64,000 bases of DNA. Source: Lineus longissimus (taxonomy: Eukaryota > Nemertea > Pilidiophora > Heteronemertea > Lineidae). The notes beneath the pieces are model-generated. The model ran no database searches. It saw only the letters and a program-made list of their open reading frames with translations, and was not told the DNA's origin. Below are positions 1 through 10,764 of this stretch, one piece after another. Position numbers and translations under genes: made by a program. The stretch spans positions 11,968,001 through 12,032,000 of the forward strand of contig NC_088316.1 in NCBI RefSeq assembly GCF_910592395.1, written 5' to 3'. Position 1 is the first letter of the stretch; every line of letters starts with the position of its first letter.

Positions 1-138
1 TATGCCTGGTTTGTTTTCTATCATTGCAGTTAACCCTATCTTGTGAATAAAGAGGGAGTAAAAGAATATTGTTATCTTAGAGTGATACTTATGACATGCG
101 TCCACACAACTTTCATGATACATTTCTTTTAAATTTCA

Positions 139-399
139 GGCTGTAGTGGTGGCAAGAGGCACAGTTGCCATAACTGCTCCCTGACTCTCTCAATGACAAT
201 CCATCTCAGCAATTTGAAAAAGTGGAAGATAAGAATTGGTGGGCAGCATGGCTCTCCTTCAGAAAACATGCAGCCAGTCCTTCTTCCAAGGATGTCTGAA
301 AAAACCCGGGATGAAATCTTGCAGATGCGAAACAAATATGGTATGAAACCATTTGAGATTTTCCGACGATCCTTGAAGGATGTGCCAGAGGATTTGTAG
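139..399 (+). CDS. Possible terminal exon, unrecognised protein
   Basis: A pyrimidine-rich stretch ending in an AG acceptor at 137-138 is followed by a frame that stays open to TAG at 397-399, so this could be the last exon of a gene that begins outside the window. The encoded segment starts Gly-Cys-Ser-Gly-Gly-Lys, contains a Cys-His-x-Cys cluster and ends in a basic/acidic tail (KDVPEDL). An internal ATG at 193 could also start a 68-residue frame. I recognise no domain. No clear AATAAA follows before the pogo element begins at 515. It may be a gene exon or a piece of older repeat. Confidence 0.25.
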   Translation, partial: GCSGGKRHSCHNCSLTLSMTIHLSNLKKWKIRIGGQHGSPSENMQPVLLPRMSEKTRDEILQMRNKYGMKPFEIFRRSLKDVPEDL

Positions 400-514
400 C
401 TGCTGCGTGGAGATATTTCTTATCTGAAACGAAGCAAGCCTCACCATAGGAAACTGAAAAAGAAAGAATGTACATTGTAAACTTTTTATTACTAATAACA
501 TGTATGTACATGTA

Positions 515-542
515 CTCTAATCTCCCACTTACCTGTCCCATT
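515..542 (+). repeat. Left TIR of the pogo element
   Basis: This 28-bp terminal repeat matches the reverse complement of 3687-3714 base for base. The preceding TA (513-514) is the target duplication. Confidence 0.9.
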
Positions 543-1089
543 TCCAAACCCTATCGCAAGTGACTAAGTCCGAATATTGCTAATTTTGGTTGGGGCAGAG
601 CTCAATTTATGGAACAGCCTGGAGTAGTGACATGACAATGGACACTGTAAGGCTTTACGACAATCTTGCCTAGTCACGTAGTCGTTTACGTGTACTGCGG
701 CTGGGCGACCGGGGCAATTAGGGTCACGGTTTCGTAACAGCTCAAGATCACTGTGGCGATTCGTTCACCATTTAACACACTGTATTTACACAATGGGAGC
801 TACTACAACCGATCAATTGCCCAATGGAATAAGGGTGATTATAGAAGAGTCCTGGCTATTCTGCAGTTGAGCAGTGAAGTGGTCTAGGAACACCCACAAG
901 GAGTCTTTAAACTGTGATCGGGCCTGATTGTTGATTTCATCACCTGTAGTTAAAAAGAGTGGCCTCGTCTTTGACATGGAAGGGTAAAGTCACTAGATTG
1001 GAACTGGGACGAAAGAACAGGGTGATCTACTGCCTGATAATGGGCATTAAAGAAAAAATTGAACAGAAGATTAACATTCTGATAAGGTT

Positions 1090-3420
1090 TTATTCATCAT
1101 GAAAGTCAACATCAGCGTCATCAGGGTCAAACTCAAGCTCATCATTAACCTCTTCAAGTTCCCCATCTGCTGGATGCGGGATCACTGGGTCGTCATTCCC
1201 GTCCGGAAGAAGTCCACTTAGTCTCCACCCACTGACTATCACTTGGAATGCCACTCTTTCCCAGGCGAGACTGATCATACGTACTACTTCCTGGCGGGAA
1301 ATCTGATCACAGTGTCCATCATCTTCGGTATGTCCAATCTTCCAGGCTTTCCACACCAATCTGAGATGACATTTAAAACTGCGATTTACAGTTAAGTCCA
1401 AAGGTTGCAAAATTGAAGTGCATCGTCCAGGAATGAACGAATCCTGTCCATTTTGCCGCGGAATTTCCTCCGTAAACAGATGATGTCTATGGGCAGGGTA
1501 GCGATCCAAGATGAGGAGAAAGGTTGCTCCGGCAATAAATGGCACAGCAATGGCTTGCAACCATTCGATCAATGACTGATGTCTTGCCCAGCCATTCGAG
1601 TACCTGTAACCTAAGATTAAAACGTTTCGTTTAGAAATAAAGAATAAATCGGTGCAATTCATGAAAATGTATGACTCATTCTCCGATTGTATTGTTGCTC
1701 AGCCAGCTGATAGCTTTGGGAAATGGTTTCAAAGATCAACGTACTGCAATGATTCTAAAAATAGAACAGGATTCGTAAAAAGAATGGAAATTAAACACGA
1801 GGAGCAGGCAGATCATAGAGCTAGCTCCATTGGCAGTTGAAGATGATATGGTCATCTAACAGCTAATAAACCAGGATTAGTTAATGAAAAGGTTTACTTA
1901 CTCGCACGTTCTGGGGAGCATGGGCTCGCAGTTCTGCAATAACTTCGCCTTCAGCATCCAAGCCCCTAAAGTTGACCTCAGCTGGTAGTTTTCGTCCATC
2001 GCTGGAGACGGCCAAGGTTACCGTGCATCCAATCTTCCCGTTCCCTCTTGAGGATCTGATGTCGATCGAATGTGATCCTGTTGTAGCCATTGTGGTTTTC
2101 GGCACCATGTCAAAGTTGACAAATGTTTCATCCATGTTGATGATCACATGGAAATTTCCATTTTGGATGATTTGAGACGTTTCCCTACGATAGACGGCCG
2201 CTATTTCCATAGCGTTGTCGGGGAGGGTTCGCGTGTCCTTATTCTTTCTTCGATGGCTTATTCTTTTTCTGAAAGGAAAAGGAGACCACTTTTAGCTTTG
2301 AAAAACGTAGCTTACTCCCCCATTACTGTCCATTTCTTGGTCATTGGGCCCATTATTCCATTATGGCAGAACAAAAGTTGTGAGAGAACCCAACCCAAGT
2401 GAGATACCAATTTACGAAATGGCTTCGTTGTTTTTACCTTTCTTTGAATCGGGTCAGCCAGTGATCTGACGCTCGGAAATCCTGATTGCGAGGCCTTTGC
2501 GCTCTCGTCTGCTGCCTTTGTTCCTCCGTCAGATTAGTCCACCATTGTCTGTATTCTCTGGCTGCTTGTGACTGGAGATCGATCCCGGATACTGGAATTC
2601 CATGCTGGCGGCGTTGAATAAACCAGTCGTTGAGCTGATTTTCCATGTCTGCCCAAAACGCTGAAAAGGACAAACGGTAGGCCTATCAAGCAGACGGTGA
2701 AGGGATGAATCGGAGGGGGAGAAGAGTAGAGTATGCCTGAAATCTAAGAAGAGTCCCTGAATAATGTCGAACTATGGATAAAACCTCATTTCACAGTGAA
2801 AGCCTGAACTCACTGTCGCGCTTTTGCGCCGCGTTTTCACCGAGGCGCGGAAATCAATTGTTATTCATTAGGTGAACAAAGGATTCCCCGCCCGGCGGTG
2901 AAAATGCGGCGGAAAAACGCGTCAGTGAGTACAGGCCTTAATCTTATGGGCCTACTTCACTTAAAATTGTACATCTTTCGTAAATTCCTGACAAAAATGA
3001 GTTACCTTGTTCATCATTGCCATGCTGCCGAATCCTCCGCCGTCTCCTCTCAATTTGGGTGCACCTGTCGCGGCGTTCCGACATCTCTTCATACTGGTCT
3101 AGCCATCTTGAGAATGTCCTTGGATGGATGCGGTGATGTACGGCAAAAGAACGACAAGACCGGGCATGCGCAATGCCCATCGCATGGTGCAGCCTAAAAG
3201 TATCCACGTAGTCCAAACGCTGATTCAAGCTGTAGCCATGAAGATGTCTCCTTTCTTGGCCTTCGTTAGCCGCACCATTATTACCTCCGTCGTCACCACC
3301 ATCACCATGCCCACCATTACCGCCACCATCACCGTCGTCACCGTTATCCATCGAATTCACGACCCAAAATCCAATGGCAAAGCAAAAAATCCAAAACAAA
3401 CGCATCTCGTCGATTAACAA
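1090..3420 (-). CDS. pogo/Tigger-type DDE_1 transposase, four exons
   Basis: Four minus-strand exons join in phase: 3420-3006, 2660-2438, 2268-1898 and 1610-1090, giving 509 codons plus TAA. Donors are GTAACT, GTAAAA and GTAAAC; acceptors follow pyrimidine tracts ending TTTTCAG, TTTCAG and TCTTAG. In order the protein shows an Asp/Gly/Asn-rich N-terminus, a psq-like helix-turn-helix (about residues 57-110), a CENP-B/Tc5-type DNA-binding domain ending in W-L-T-R-F-K-E-R (about 140-216), and a DDE_1 nuclease. The three acidic residues are D259 (NMDET), D372 (LILDRYPAHR) and D408 (LQPLDL), a DD35D spacing. The enzyme would cut and rejoin DNA at the element's TIRs in the nucleus. An AATAAA at 1089-1094 overlaps the stop codon. 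The start is uncertain: ATG at 3420, 3405 or, before the acidic run, about 3348. For intron 3 the GTAAAC donor, not the overlapping GTAAGT, keeps the frame. Confidence 0.85.
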
Positions 3421-3686
3421 ATCGAACCTCTGACAAAAACATCAATGAGTACACAAGAACTGTCCAACTTCTCTTATACTGTTTTGGAGAATACGTAATT
3501 GTTATGTCACTGAGGTCATCCGTAACCTCACCCGATTAGGCCTAGTGTAATTCTTTGCCAGGCTCTGGGGTGTGACAAGGAAGTCGACAGAACAATTATA
3601 ATATTGATCCAGGGCATTCTGTTTCCGACCATACCCCACCCCATTTTATTGGACTTAGGATTTTCTGATGATTTTCCGGGTTCAGG

Positions 3687-3714
3687 AATGGGACAGGTAA
3701 GTGGGAGATTAGAG
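3687..3714 (-). repeat. Right TIR of the pogo element
   Basis: This is the reverse complement of the left TIR, followed by TA at 3715-3716. Confidence 0.9.
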
Positions 3715-3716
3715 TA

Positions 3717-4020
3717 TTTTAAAAGTCTACACCCATTTATCAAAATTTTGAAAACTGTACAGAACAAACCAGGGGGTATCACCCATTTTCTGCTGAATTA
3801 GTGGTTATTAAAAAATGATGTACACATTCATATCTGAATAGTCATTATGCAAATTGGACTGAAGAGACTAGCATGAAGACATGACTAGGCAGGTTTTGCA
3901 GTAGTCTTTTCAGCCTACGTGTTTTGAAATAAACATGGAAGAATTAAAATCTGGTGGTACATGCAGCAAGTGCAATCTTTAAAATATAGGTTCTCTCTTG
4001 TACAAAACAAACCTGCATGT
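3717..4020. other. Gene-free spacer between two transposons
   Basis: About 300 bp of AT-rich sequence lies between the pogo element and the Gypsy 5' LTR. I see no gene. Its last five bases, CATGT (4016-4020), are the left target duplication of the Gypsy insertion. Confidence 0.6.
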
Positions 4021-4150
4021 TGTTACAGTATGCCACTGTAAGGTGGTGACACCTGGCCTAAGCTCTTGGTACTACTTTCATCATGGCTGAATAAACAAGT
4101 TTAAGTTTGTGAACCCGACTTTATCCTTCGTTATAACCAACATTAAAACA
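4021..4150 (+). repeat. 5' LTR of the Gypsy element
   Basis: This 130-bp TG...CA repeat is identical to 10118-10247. It contains an AATAAA-type signal (GAATAAACAAG). The LTR is very short for a Ty3/Gypsy element. Confidence 0.92.
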
Positions 4151-4547
4151 TGGTGACAGCTTAAGGGCTCCATGAAAGAAAGAAGAAAGTACCCGAGTCA
4201 CCTCCGATACAGGTCAAAGTGATAGTAATGGCAGTAAAACCGAGAATTTGATGAGTCAAAGTGACATTGTCAATAGTGTGAAAGCATGTGCTTTTAGTGT
4301 ATATTCACGGGTGTATTGCTGCATGTATAATCAACACTGAAGATGCCAGGTGGTGAACCAGACATGCCGGACATTCGTCCCGCAGCGGTTGCTGCAGTGC
4401 CTGCACCCCTGGCCCAGAGCTTTCTACCGATACAACCACCCGCTCCAATTGACTTATCTGATGAGGCTAATGCTGTTGAAGGGTGGAAGTTGTGGTTGCA
4501 ACTATGGGAAAACTATGCCATTGTTGCTGATTTGGAAAGAAAGGACG

Positions 4548-5493
4548 CAAGGAGGATACCGCGGTGACGTCACGGCTTTTCCAAGATGGCGCTGCATATT
4601 GTAAACAAACTCGATCCACGGCCAAGGAAAATCAATTAATCAAAAAAGTTAGATTTTTCGCATCAAATCAGAGTTATTAGTACTTTTCTGCTATGAAATA
4701 AGTCTTCAGACAATAAGCTATCATTTGAATAATGAAAAGTGCTGTTTTGATGGGGAAAAATAGGTTTTTTTAAACCAAATAGCCGGGCACCGATCTTCCA
4801 AAATAAGCGATGGTTTAAAACAGTCTCCCAGATATGGGGCAATCTCTTCATTATCATAATAGGATTTGGAGGCATGTTTACAGATTTTACAAGTTGGAGA
4901 CATGTAGGACCTAAAACTCGCATAGATCCCCATAGATCCCCTCTATTTGTGGAGTTAGCGCCCCTGTAAGATCATGCATTTTCGGACACTAGAACGAAAT
5001 CTTCCTGTGGATATCGCGGTTTCGCTGATGATTTTTAAAAGGAGAAATTGACTGTTCTTAGAGTTGTATGGGACAGAAATGAGTTCATACTTCATGAATA
5101 CATGAATATATTATGATATGGGCGGGCTTCTAAGTCAAAACAATAACAAACTCAACTGCATCTCTACTGTATATTGCGTAGTGCATTGCCTAGTGTATTT
5201 CGTAGTGTATTTTAGCGGAGACATTATTTCCGCACTTTGGCCACGCCAAACGTCTTTTTTATTCGTGGAAGTTAATCTGCTCTGTAAATATTATTTTACA
5301 CAGGAAGAATCCGTACTGGGTATTGCAATATTTCATGTCTATTGGTGTTTTTGTGTACAGGAGCGCACCAGACAGTGAGACGTGGAGATGTGTTCAGTGC
5401 TGCTGCTGTCAGTAGACTGAATCTGATTGGCCATAGCGATCGGTAATATGGGTCGGGATCACGTGATGTGACGTCACCGCGGTATCCTCCTTG
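4548..5493. mobile_element. Non-autonomous DNA transposon inside Gypsy gag (9-bp TSD)
   Basis: A 946-bp insertion has terminal inverted repeats of about 26 bp beginning CAAGGAGGATACC and including the palindrome TGACGTCA. The 9-bp direct duplication GAAAGGACG lies at 4539-4547 and 5494-5502. Removing the element and one duplication returns the gag frame. The interior holds no convincing coding frame. A 9-bp duplication suits Mutator-like elements, but the superfamily is inferred from length alone. Confidence 0.85.
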
Positions 5494-5596
5494 GAAAGGA
5501 CGAGGCCTACAGAGTTGCATTATTCAAGAGTGCGCTTGGAACGCAGAGTCTCAAGATCCTGAACGGCTTCACATTTGAAGCAGCTGCTGGTGAGTC

Positions 5597-6035
5597 AGGG
5601 CCGTATTTAACTTTTTTGTCCAGGGGGGGCAGTGGGATAGATCGCCGAAGGCGATCTGCATGCGCCGCAGGCGCATCCGAACCGGGGGGGGGGGTTTGGG
5701 GCCCTCCCCCAGAAAAATTTGAAAATAAAAGGTCTGAAATGGCATTTTCCTGGCATTTGGAAGTGTGAATCAATAGTATTTTTACTCTAAAAAAGGACCA
5801 CTTTTATGAAGTATTTTACGAAAATACCACATTTGGACAGAAAATGTTAATTTGCAGATTATAAGGGTTGCACCTGAGTTGATAACATCTGCTATCCATA
5901 TGCTGCTATCATGCTGGTAAAGCTATGGCTAAGATTAGTTTGTCTTTTTATTACTGTCTGAAATTTTTTTTTTCAACATTTATTGCACAGGGGGGCAGCT
6001 GCCCCCCTGCCCCCTCCCCCTCTAAATACGGCCCT
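5597..6035. mobile_element. Short MITE inside Gypsy gag (7-bp TSD)
   Basis: A 439-bp insertion has 13-bp terminal inverted repeats beginning AGGGCCGTATTTA (5597-5609 and 6023-6035) and the direct duplication GTGAGTC at 5590-5596 and 6036-6042. It contains C-rich and G-rich tracts close to each end, so the near-terminal regions are also complementary. The (C)AGGGCCG terminus recalls hAT elements, which normally make 8-bp duplications; here only 7 bp match. No coding capacity. Confidence 0.82.
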
Positions 6036-6599
6036 GTGAGTCGAGCAAAAGTTTGAAGGACATTGTCAAAAAGCTCAATGATCACATCATTGGAACGGTA
6101 AACGAGACGTATGAGAGATTCACGTTCAATTCACGTAACCAAGAGTCTGGCGAGCGATTTGATACGTATCTTAGTGCTCTGAGAGAGTTGGTAAAGACTT
6201 GTAATTTCGAAAATCTCGAGGATTCACTGATTCGTGACCGAATTGTGATTGGCATCCGAGATCAGAACACTCGTCGAAAGTTATTGCAAGAACGTAAGTT
6301 GTCGTTAAAAAAGAGTATTGACATTTGCAAGTCCGCTGAGTTAGCACAGACTCAACTCAAAGTTATCGGTTCTTCTGGGACTGAAGATGTAAAAAAGGTG
6401 TCGTCACGATTCAAATCGAAACCAAAGTCGAGAGGAGGCGATACTCCAATGCCAAAGAAATACGAGCATAGTGCATCGAATCACCACACGTCGAAATGGT
6501 TGATAGACTGTCGATTTTGTGGACGGAAGCATGCTAAAGACCGTCAGGAGTGTCCCGCAAATGGACAGAAATGCCACAAATGTGGTGGTTTGAATCATT

Positions 6600-9500
6600 T
6601 CAAAATGCAGGTCAAGAAGTGTACATGCGGTGGGCTACACCGATTCTGAGTATGACTCTGACGATGAGCCTGAAGTGATTGGGTGTGTGCATCTTGCAGA
6701 GATAAACCAAGTTTGCAATAATGACAACAAGGAGATTTACGCAGAAATGATAGTTGCGAAGAAGCGAGTGAAATTTCAATTGGACAGTGGAGCCGCTGTG
6801 AATATATTACCCGCTAAACATGTCAATAGTTCGATCAAGTTGCAAAAGTGCAACAAAGTTCTGCAAATGTGGAACGGAGCGCGTTTGGTTCCCCAAGGGA
6901 AATGCAGAATGCATGTCCGTAATCCTAAAAATAGGAAACTGTACTCCATTGAGTTTGTCATCGTGAAAGAGGACTTTGTGCCCCTTCTTGGTCTTACTGC
7001 TGTCGAGCACATGAAACTCATCGTCGTAAATCAGGGCAATTTCAAGCTTGTAAACACAGCAAAGGCTCTTAACGATCCCGTATTGGAAGGCTATGCTGAT
7101 GTGTTCGACAGGACTAAGATTGGACAGTTTCCTGGAGAAGTTCATCTCAACATTGACGATTCATTCAACCAGTCGTACGTCCACCACGGAGTGAACCGAT
7201 AGCCTTACGGGAGAGATTCAAAAAGAAACTCGATGAGCTGGTAGAAAAGGATGTACTAGCAACTGTTGAGACACCTACCGATTGGGTAAACCAAAGTGTC
7301 ATTGCTGAAAAGCCAAATGGTGACATCAGGTTATGCATAGATCCTGGTCCATTGAACAAAGCATTGCGACGTGAGCATTATCAGCTACCCATAATAGATG
7401 ATGTCCTACCGGAGCTCACGAATGCGAAAGTGTTTACGAAGCCAGACTTGGTTAATGGGTATTGGCACTGTGTTCTCGACGAAGAAAGTAGCTACCTTAC
7501 TACAATGCAAACCCGTTATGGCAGATATCGTTGGAAACGATTACCGTTTGGTTTGTGTGTGTCTAGTGAAATCTTTCAACGTCGATTTATACAAACCCTG
7601 AGTGGTCTGACAGGAGTGTTGTGCATAGCAGATTACGTCTTCGCGTATGGTGTTGGGGATACTTATCAAGAGGCATGTGTAGACCATGATAAGAACATTC
7701 GCTGCTTACTTCAACGAGGACGTGAAAAAGGTGTTATATTCAACTTGGATAAGGTTGAGCTATGTGAACCAAAAATAGGGTTCTCAGGACACATTCTGTC
7801 AGCGAAGGGTCTCATGGCTGATCCTCGCAAGATTGAGGCTGTGAAAGATATGCCCAAACCTACTGATCGTGCTGGTATTCAGCGATTTATCGGATTTATT
7901 CAGTACCTGGCAAAATTCTTGCCTAGACTATCAGAAACATTGACGCCACTGCGAAAGCTAATGAATTCTGAAGAAGAATTCAAGTGGACTAAAGTGCATG
8001 ATGCTGCTTTTGCTGAGGCAAAGACTCTTGCGACACAGGCCCCTGTGTTAGCGTATTACGACCCGAAGTTACCACTGACAATACAATGTGATGCGAGTCA
8101 GAGTGGACTTGGGACGTCCCTCTTGCAAAAAGGTCAACCGATCTACTACGCAAGTCGCGCACTTACGCCAACGGAGTGCAGGTATGCTCAGATAGAAAAA
8201 GAGATGCTTGCAGTGTGCTTTTCATTGGAACGATTTCATCATTACACGTATGGTAGACATACCACGGTGATTTCAGATCACAAGCCATTAGAATCGATTC
8301 TAAAGAAACCGCTCGTGTGCGCGCCAAAACGATTGCAAGGCATGCTGATGAGAATACAGCAATATGACATTGAAATAGTGTATGAAAAAGGCACAAGAAT
8401 GTATGTAGCAGATACACTGTCGCGCGCTTATTTGCCAAATGAAGGCAAACAAACTGAATACGAAGCTGTGAACGCCACAAAAACGCTTCCTATTCGTGAG
8501 GAAAGACTAGACGAGTTGCGCAATGAAACAGTCAAGGATGATGAACTGAAAGTTTTGAAAGAAACTGTACTCAAAGGATGGCCTACTAGCATCCGAGCTG
8601 TTCCTCAAAGGATTAGACACTACTTCTCCATCCGAGATGAGATCTCTACTGAAGGTGATCTTGTTTTCCGTGGATTGAGAGTGATTGAACCAGCGAGTAT
8701 GCAGAAGACAATGTGTAGTCTAGTTCACTCATCTCACATTGGTATTGACGGCTGCATTGGTAGAGCCCGCGAAGCTCTTTACTGGCCGAGAATGACTGTT
8801 GAAATTAAACGCAAAGTGAGCCAATGTGCAGTGTGCAGAGAATTCGAGACAAAACAGCAGAAAGAAACCATGGTGAACCATGAAATTCCTGAGCGTCCTT
8901 GGCAAAACATTGGTACAGATTTATTTGATTTTGAAGGAAAGAAATTCCTGATCACTGTTGATGACCTAAGCAACTTTTGGGAAATAGACCGAATGAAGGA
9001 CACAAAGGCCGAGGCGGTGATTCTCAAACTCAAGAACCATTTTGCGCGTTATGGTTCTCCTGAAAAGGTGATTAGTGATGGAGGTCCACCATACGATTCT
9101 CATGAATTTCGAAGATTTGCGAAAGACTGGGACTTTGAGCATGACATAACAGATCCTTATCATCCGCTGAGCAATGGAAAAATTGAGTCCGCTGTCAAAT
9201 CCGCTAAGAAAATTCGGAGGAAAGCGCTAAAGTCAAACTCAGATCCGTATTTGGCAATTCTTGATCAGAGAAATACCCCGTCGCAAGGACTTGGTAATAG
9301 TCCAGTCCAACGCTTGCATGGTAGAAGAACCAGGACACTTTTACCAACCCGATCAGAACTGCTGAAACCAGAAACTGTAGACTGGAAGAAAACCAAGGAA
9401 GATATTGAGACTAGTCAAGAAAAACAACGGCATTATTATGATAGAAATGCAAAGGACTTGACCCCATTGCATCCGGGAGATACTGTTCGTCTTCAACCAA

Positions 9501-9838
9501 TGTGAAAAGGAGAAAAATCCTGGAAAAGGGCAAAAGTGACTAAACAACTCAAAGATCGGTCTTATGAAGTCGATACCGGAGATCGAATACTGAGGCGTAA
9601 TCGTGTATATCTGAAGAAAACGGAGGAAAATCCACCACCAGTGGAACAATCCGTGGAACTGTCACAACCAGACATGCCAGAGACAGAGGTCAATCCTACC
9701 ATGGACAATCATAGCGATGAGATTCAGAACAATCGGGAGTTGGTTAGTGTAGAATCACATGCGCCTGGTACCGAGCCAGAAATCCGTACAACCAGATCTG
9801 GAAGAATTGTACGTAAACCCAAAAGATACGAGGAGTAA
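6600..9838 (+). pseudogene. pol: Gypsy pol (protease, RT, RNase H, integrase), disrupted
   Basis: The aspartic protease is recognised by LDSGAAVNILP in the segment ending at the stop near 7200. The frame then shifts by one base at about 7170-7180 into the reverse transcriptase. RNase H (IQCDASQSGLG and YAQIEKEMLAV), an HHCC integrase zinc finger (about 8740-8840) and the DDE integrase core (TDLFDFEGKK, SDGGPPY, SNGKIESAVK) follow. In the RT active site the second catalytic aspartate is Tyr (ADYVFAYG; TAC at 7634-7636), one base from GAC. TGA at 9503-9505 then cuts the frame, which continues in the same register to 9838. One frameshift, one nonsense codon and a lost catalytic residue mean no active polymerase from this copy. 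Confidence 0.88.
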
Positions 9839-9971
9839 CATAGTTGTGAATAGTTATGGAAATGAAGTGCTAGTAACCTCTCTTTCCAGTCTTGTTACTA
9901 ATCCAAATGCCTGTGAAATTGTGGGTCAAAAAAGTTCTTGGAGGTATAAGTTACAGTTCAGTTATATTGTT

Positions 9972-10072
9972 GCATTTAGACAAGTTTTATAGTAACTTGG
10001 TGTTGGACAGTTTAATTGTTTGGTGCATTAGACAAGTTTTGTAGTAACTTGGTGCTGGACAGTTTAATTGTG
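9972..10072 (+). repeat. Tandem duplication in the Gypsy 3' untranslated region
   Basis: A segment starting TTAGACAAGTTTTRTAGTAA occurs twice in a row with a period of about 52 bp (about 9976 and 10028), between the end of pol and the 3' LTR. The two copies differ at a few bases. Confidence 0.75.
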
Positions 10073-10117
10073 AGTGGACAGTATTATTATCAGAACAGTC
10101 ATCTAAAGGAAAGAGGA

Positions 10118-10247
10118 TGTTACAGTATGCCACTGTAAGGTGGTGACACCTGGCCTAAGCTCTTGGTACTACTTTCATCATGGCTGAATAAACAAGTTTA
10201 AGTTTGTGAACCCGACTTTATCCTTCGTTATAACCAACATTAAAACA
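10118..10247 (+). repeat. 3' LTR of the Gypsy element
   Basis: This is an identical copy of the 5' LTR. It is preceded directly by the purine tract at about 10105-10117 and followed by the CATGT duplication. Confidence 0.92.
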
Positions 10248-10530
10248 CATGTGTTCAAACTTGTGACTAGAAGTAAGTTTTTGGCAAGATAGAGGTACTG
10301 CAGATCTGCATGGTTTGAACAGGTGAAGCAGATATGACAAAATGACATTATGTAAATAAGGTTTTATAACAGAGTTCTGTTATCTTCAGGTTACTTCATA
10401 TGACTTCACTTTTAGACTAGAGTTCTGTTATCAGTTGTTGTGTATTTTTGAATAGTTCTTTATTAAAGCTGGGGATAATGGTAGTGAATTAGGAACATGA
10501 ATGAGTTGGTCTTTTATCTGTGTTCTTGTG

Positions 10531-10764
10531 CTAGACCAGACCTGGTGCAGGGTCAACTATAACAGAAGTAAGACCGGTATAGAACATGTCGTTTGGCCTG
10601 ATGTCTGCAACAGCTGGAACTAATCCAAAAGAATGGTCTGTTTCCTCATCACTATCACTATCATAGGATGCAGCAATAGCTCTTAGTGGTCTGTCGGTCT
10701 CACTTTCCGTCATCCCTGTTTCACGTCGGACGTGATTCCCATTGTTTCCTTCCTCGTGACGCAA
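10531..10764 (-). CDS. Possible exon with an acidic Ser/Asp motif, unrecognised
   Basis: This minus-strand frame holds an ATG at about 10713 and then encodes a hydrophilic stretch with an IAASYDSDSDEE motif, ending at TAG 10531-10533. Tyr-x-Ser-Asp-Ser-Asp acidic motifs are common in nuclear proteins, so it might be a first exon. Its 5' part lies inside the left arm of the inverted duplication at 10733-11868, and the right arm encodes the same first few residues. No good splice donor follows, and I assign no function. Confidence 0.25.
   Translation of the reverse strand: MRHEEGNNGNHVRRETGMTESETDRPLRAIAASYDSDSDEETDHSFGLVPAVADIRPNDMFYTGLTSVIVDPAPGLV

Larger units (their letters stand above)
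513..3716 (-). mobile_element. Complete pogo-type (Tc1/mariner superfamily) DNA transposon
   Basis: The element spans 515-3714 (3,200 bp). Perfect 28-bp terminal inverted repeats lie at 515-542 and 3687-3714, beginning CTCTAATCTCCCACTTACCT. A TA dinucleotide flanks both ends (513-514 and 3715-3716), which is the target duplication of the Tc1/mariner/pogo superfamily. The minus strand carries a four-exon transposase with an unbroken spliced frame. The tails between coding region and termini (543-1089 and 3421-3686) hold no other gene. Perfect TIRs, the TA duplication and the open frame together suggest a fairly young copy that may still be functional. Activity is inferred. Confidence 0.88.
4343..6649 (+). 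pseudogene. gag: Gypsy gag, split by two transposon insertions
   Basis: Gag starts at ATG 4343 and reads until about 4547, where a 946-bp element interrupts it. It resumes at about 5495-5596, is interrupted again by a 439-bp element, and continues from about 6036 to TGA at 6647-6649. The third segment carries the capsid-like helical region and two zinc-knuckle-like Cys clusters (CRFCGRKHAKDRQECPA and CHKCGGLNHF) that would bind element RNA. On either side of each insertion the duplicated target is the only added sequence, so the frame was open before the insertions. The start of the protease frame lies in a different register from about 6600. This is either a decay indel or a natural frameshift site. 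Confidence 0.8.
4021..10247 (+). mobile_element. Ty3/Gypsy LTR retrotransposon with two nested insertions
   Basis: Two 130-bp LTRs (4021-4150 and 10118-10247) are identical by eye. They begin TGTTACAG, end TTAAAACA and are flanked by a CATGT target duplication (4016-4020 and 10248-10252). The first internal bases, TGGTGACAGC, fit a tRNA primer-binding site. A purine run (AAAGGAAAGAGGA) abuts the 3' LTR and fits a polypurine tract. Gene order is gag, protease, reverse transcriptase, RNase H, integrase, which is the Ty3/Gypsy order. No envelope gene is seen. Two DNA elements (4548-5493 and 5597-6035) sit inside gag, and pol carries further lesions, so this copy cannot make its own proteins. Confidence 0.92.

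Noticed and set aside
1652-2402. Plus-strand frames across the pogo element
   Set aside because: They overlap the minus-strand transposase exons and introns and show no domain.
6600-6650. Programmed ribosomal frameshift between Gypsy gag and protease
   Set aside because: Possible in this family, but no clear slippery site was seen and the copy has other indels, so it cannot be told from decay.
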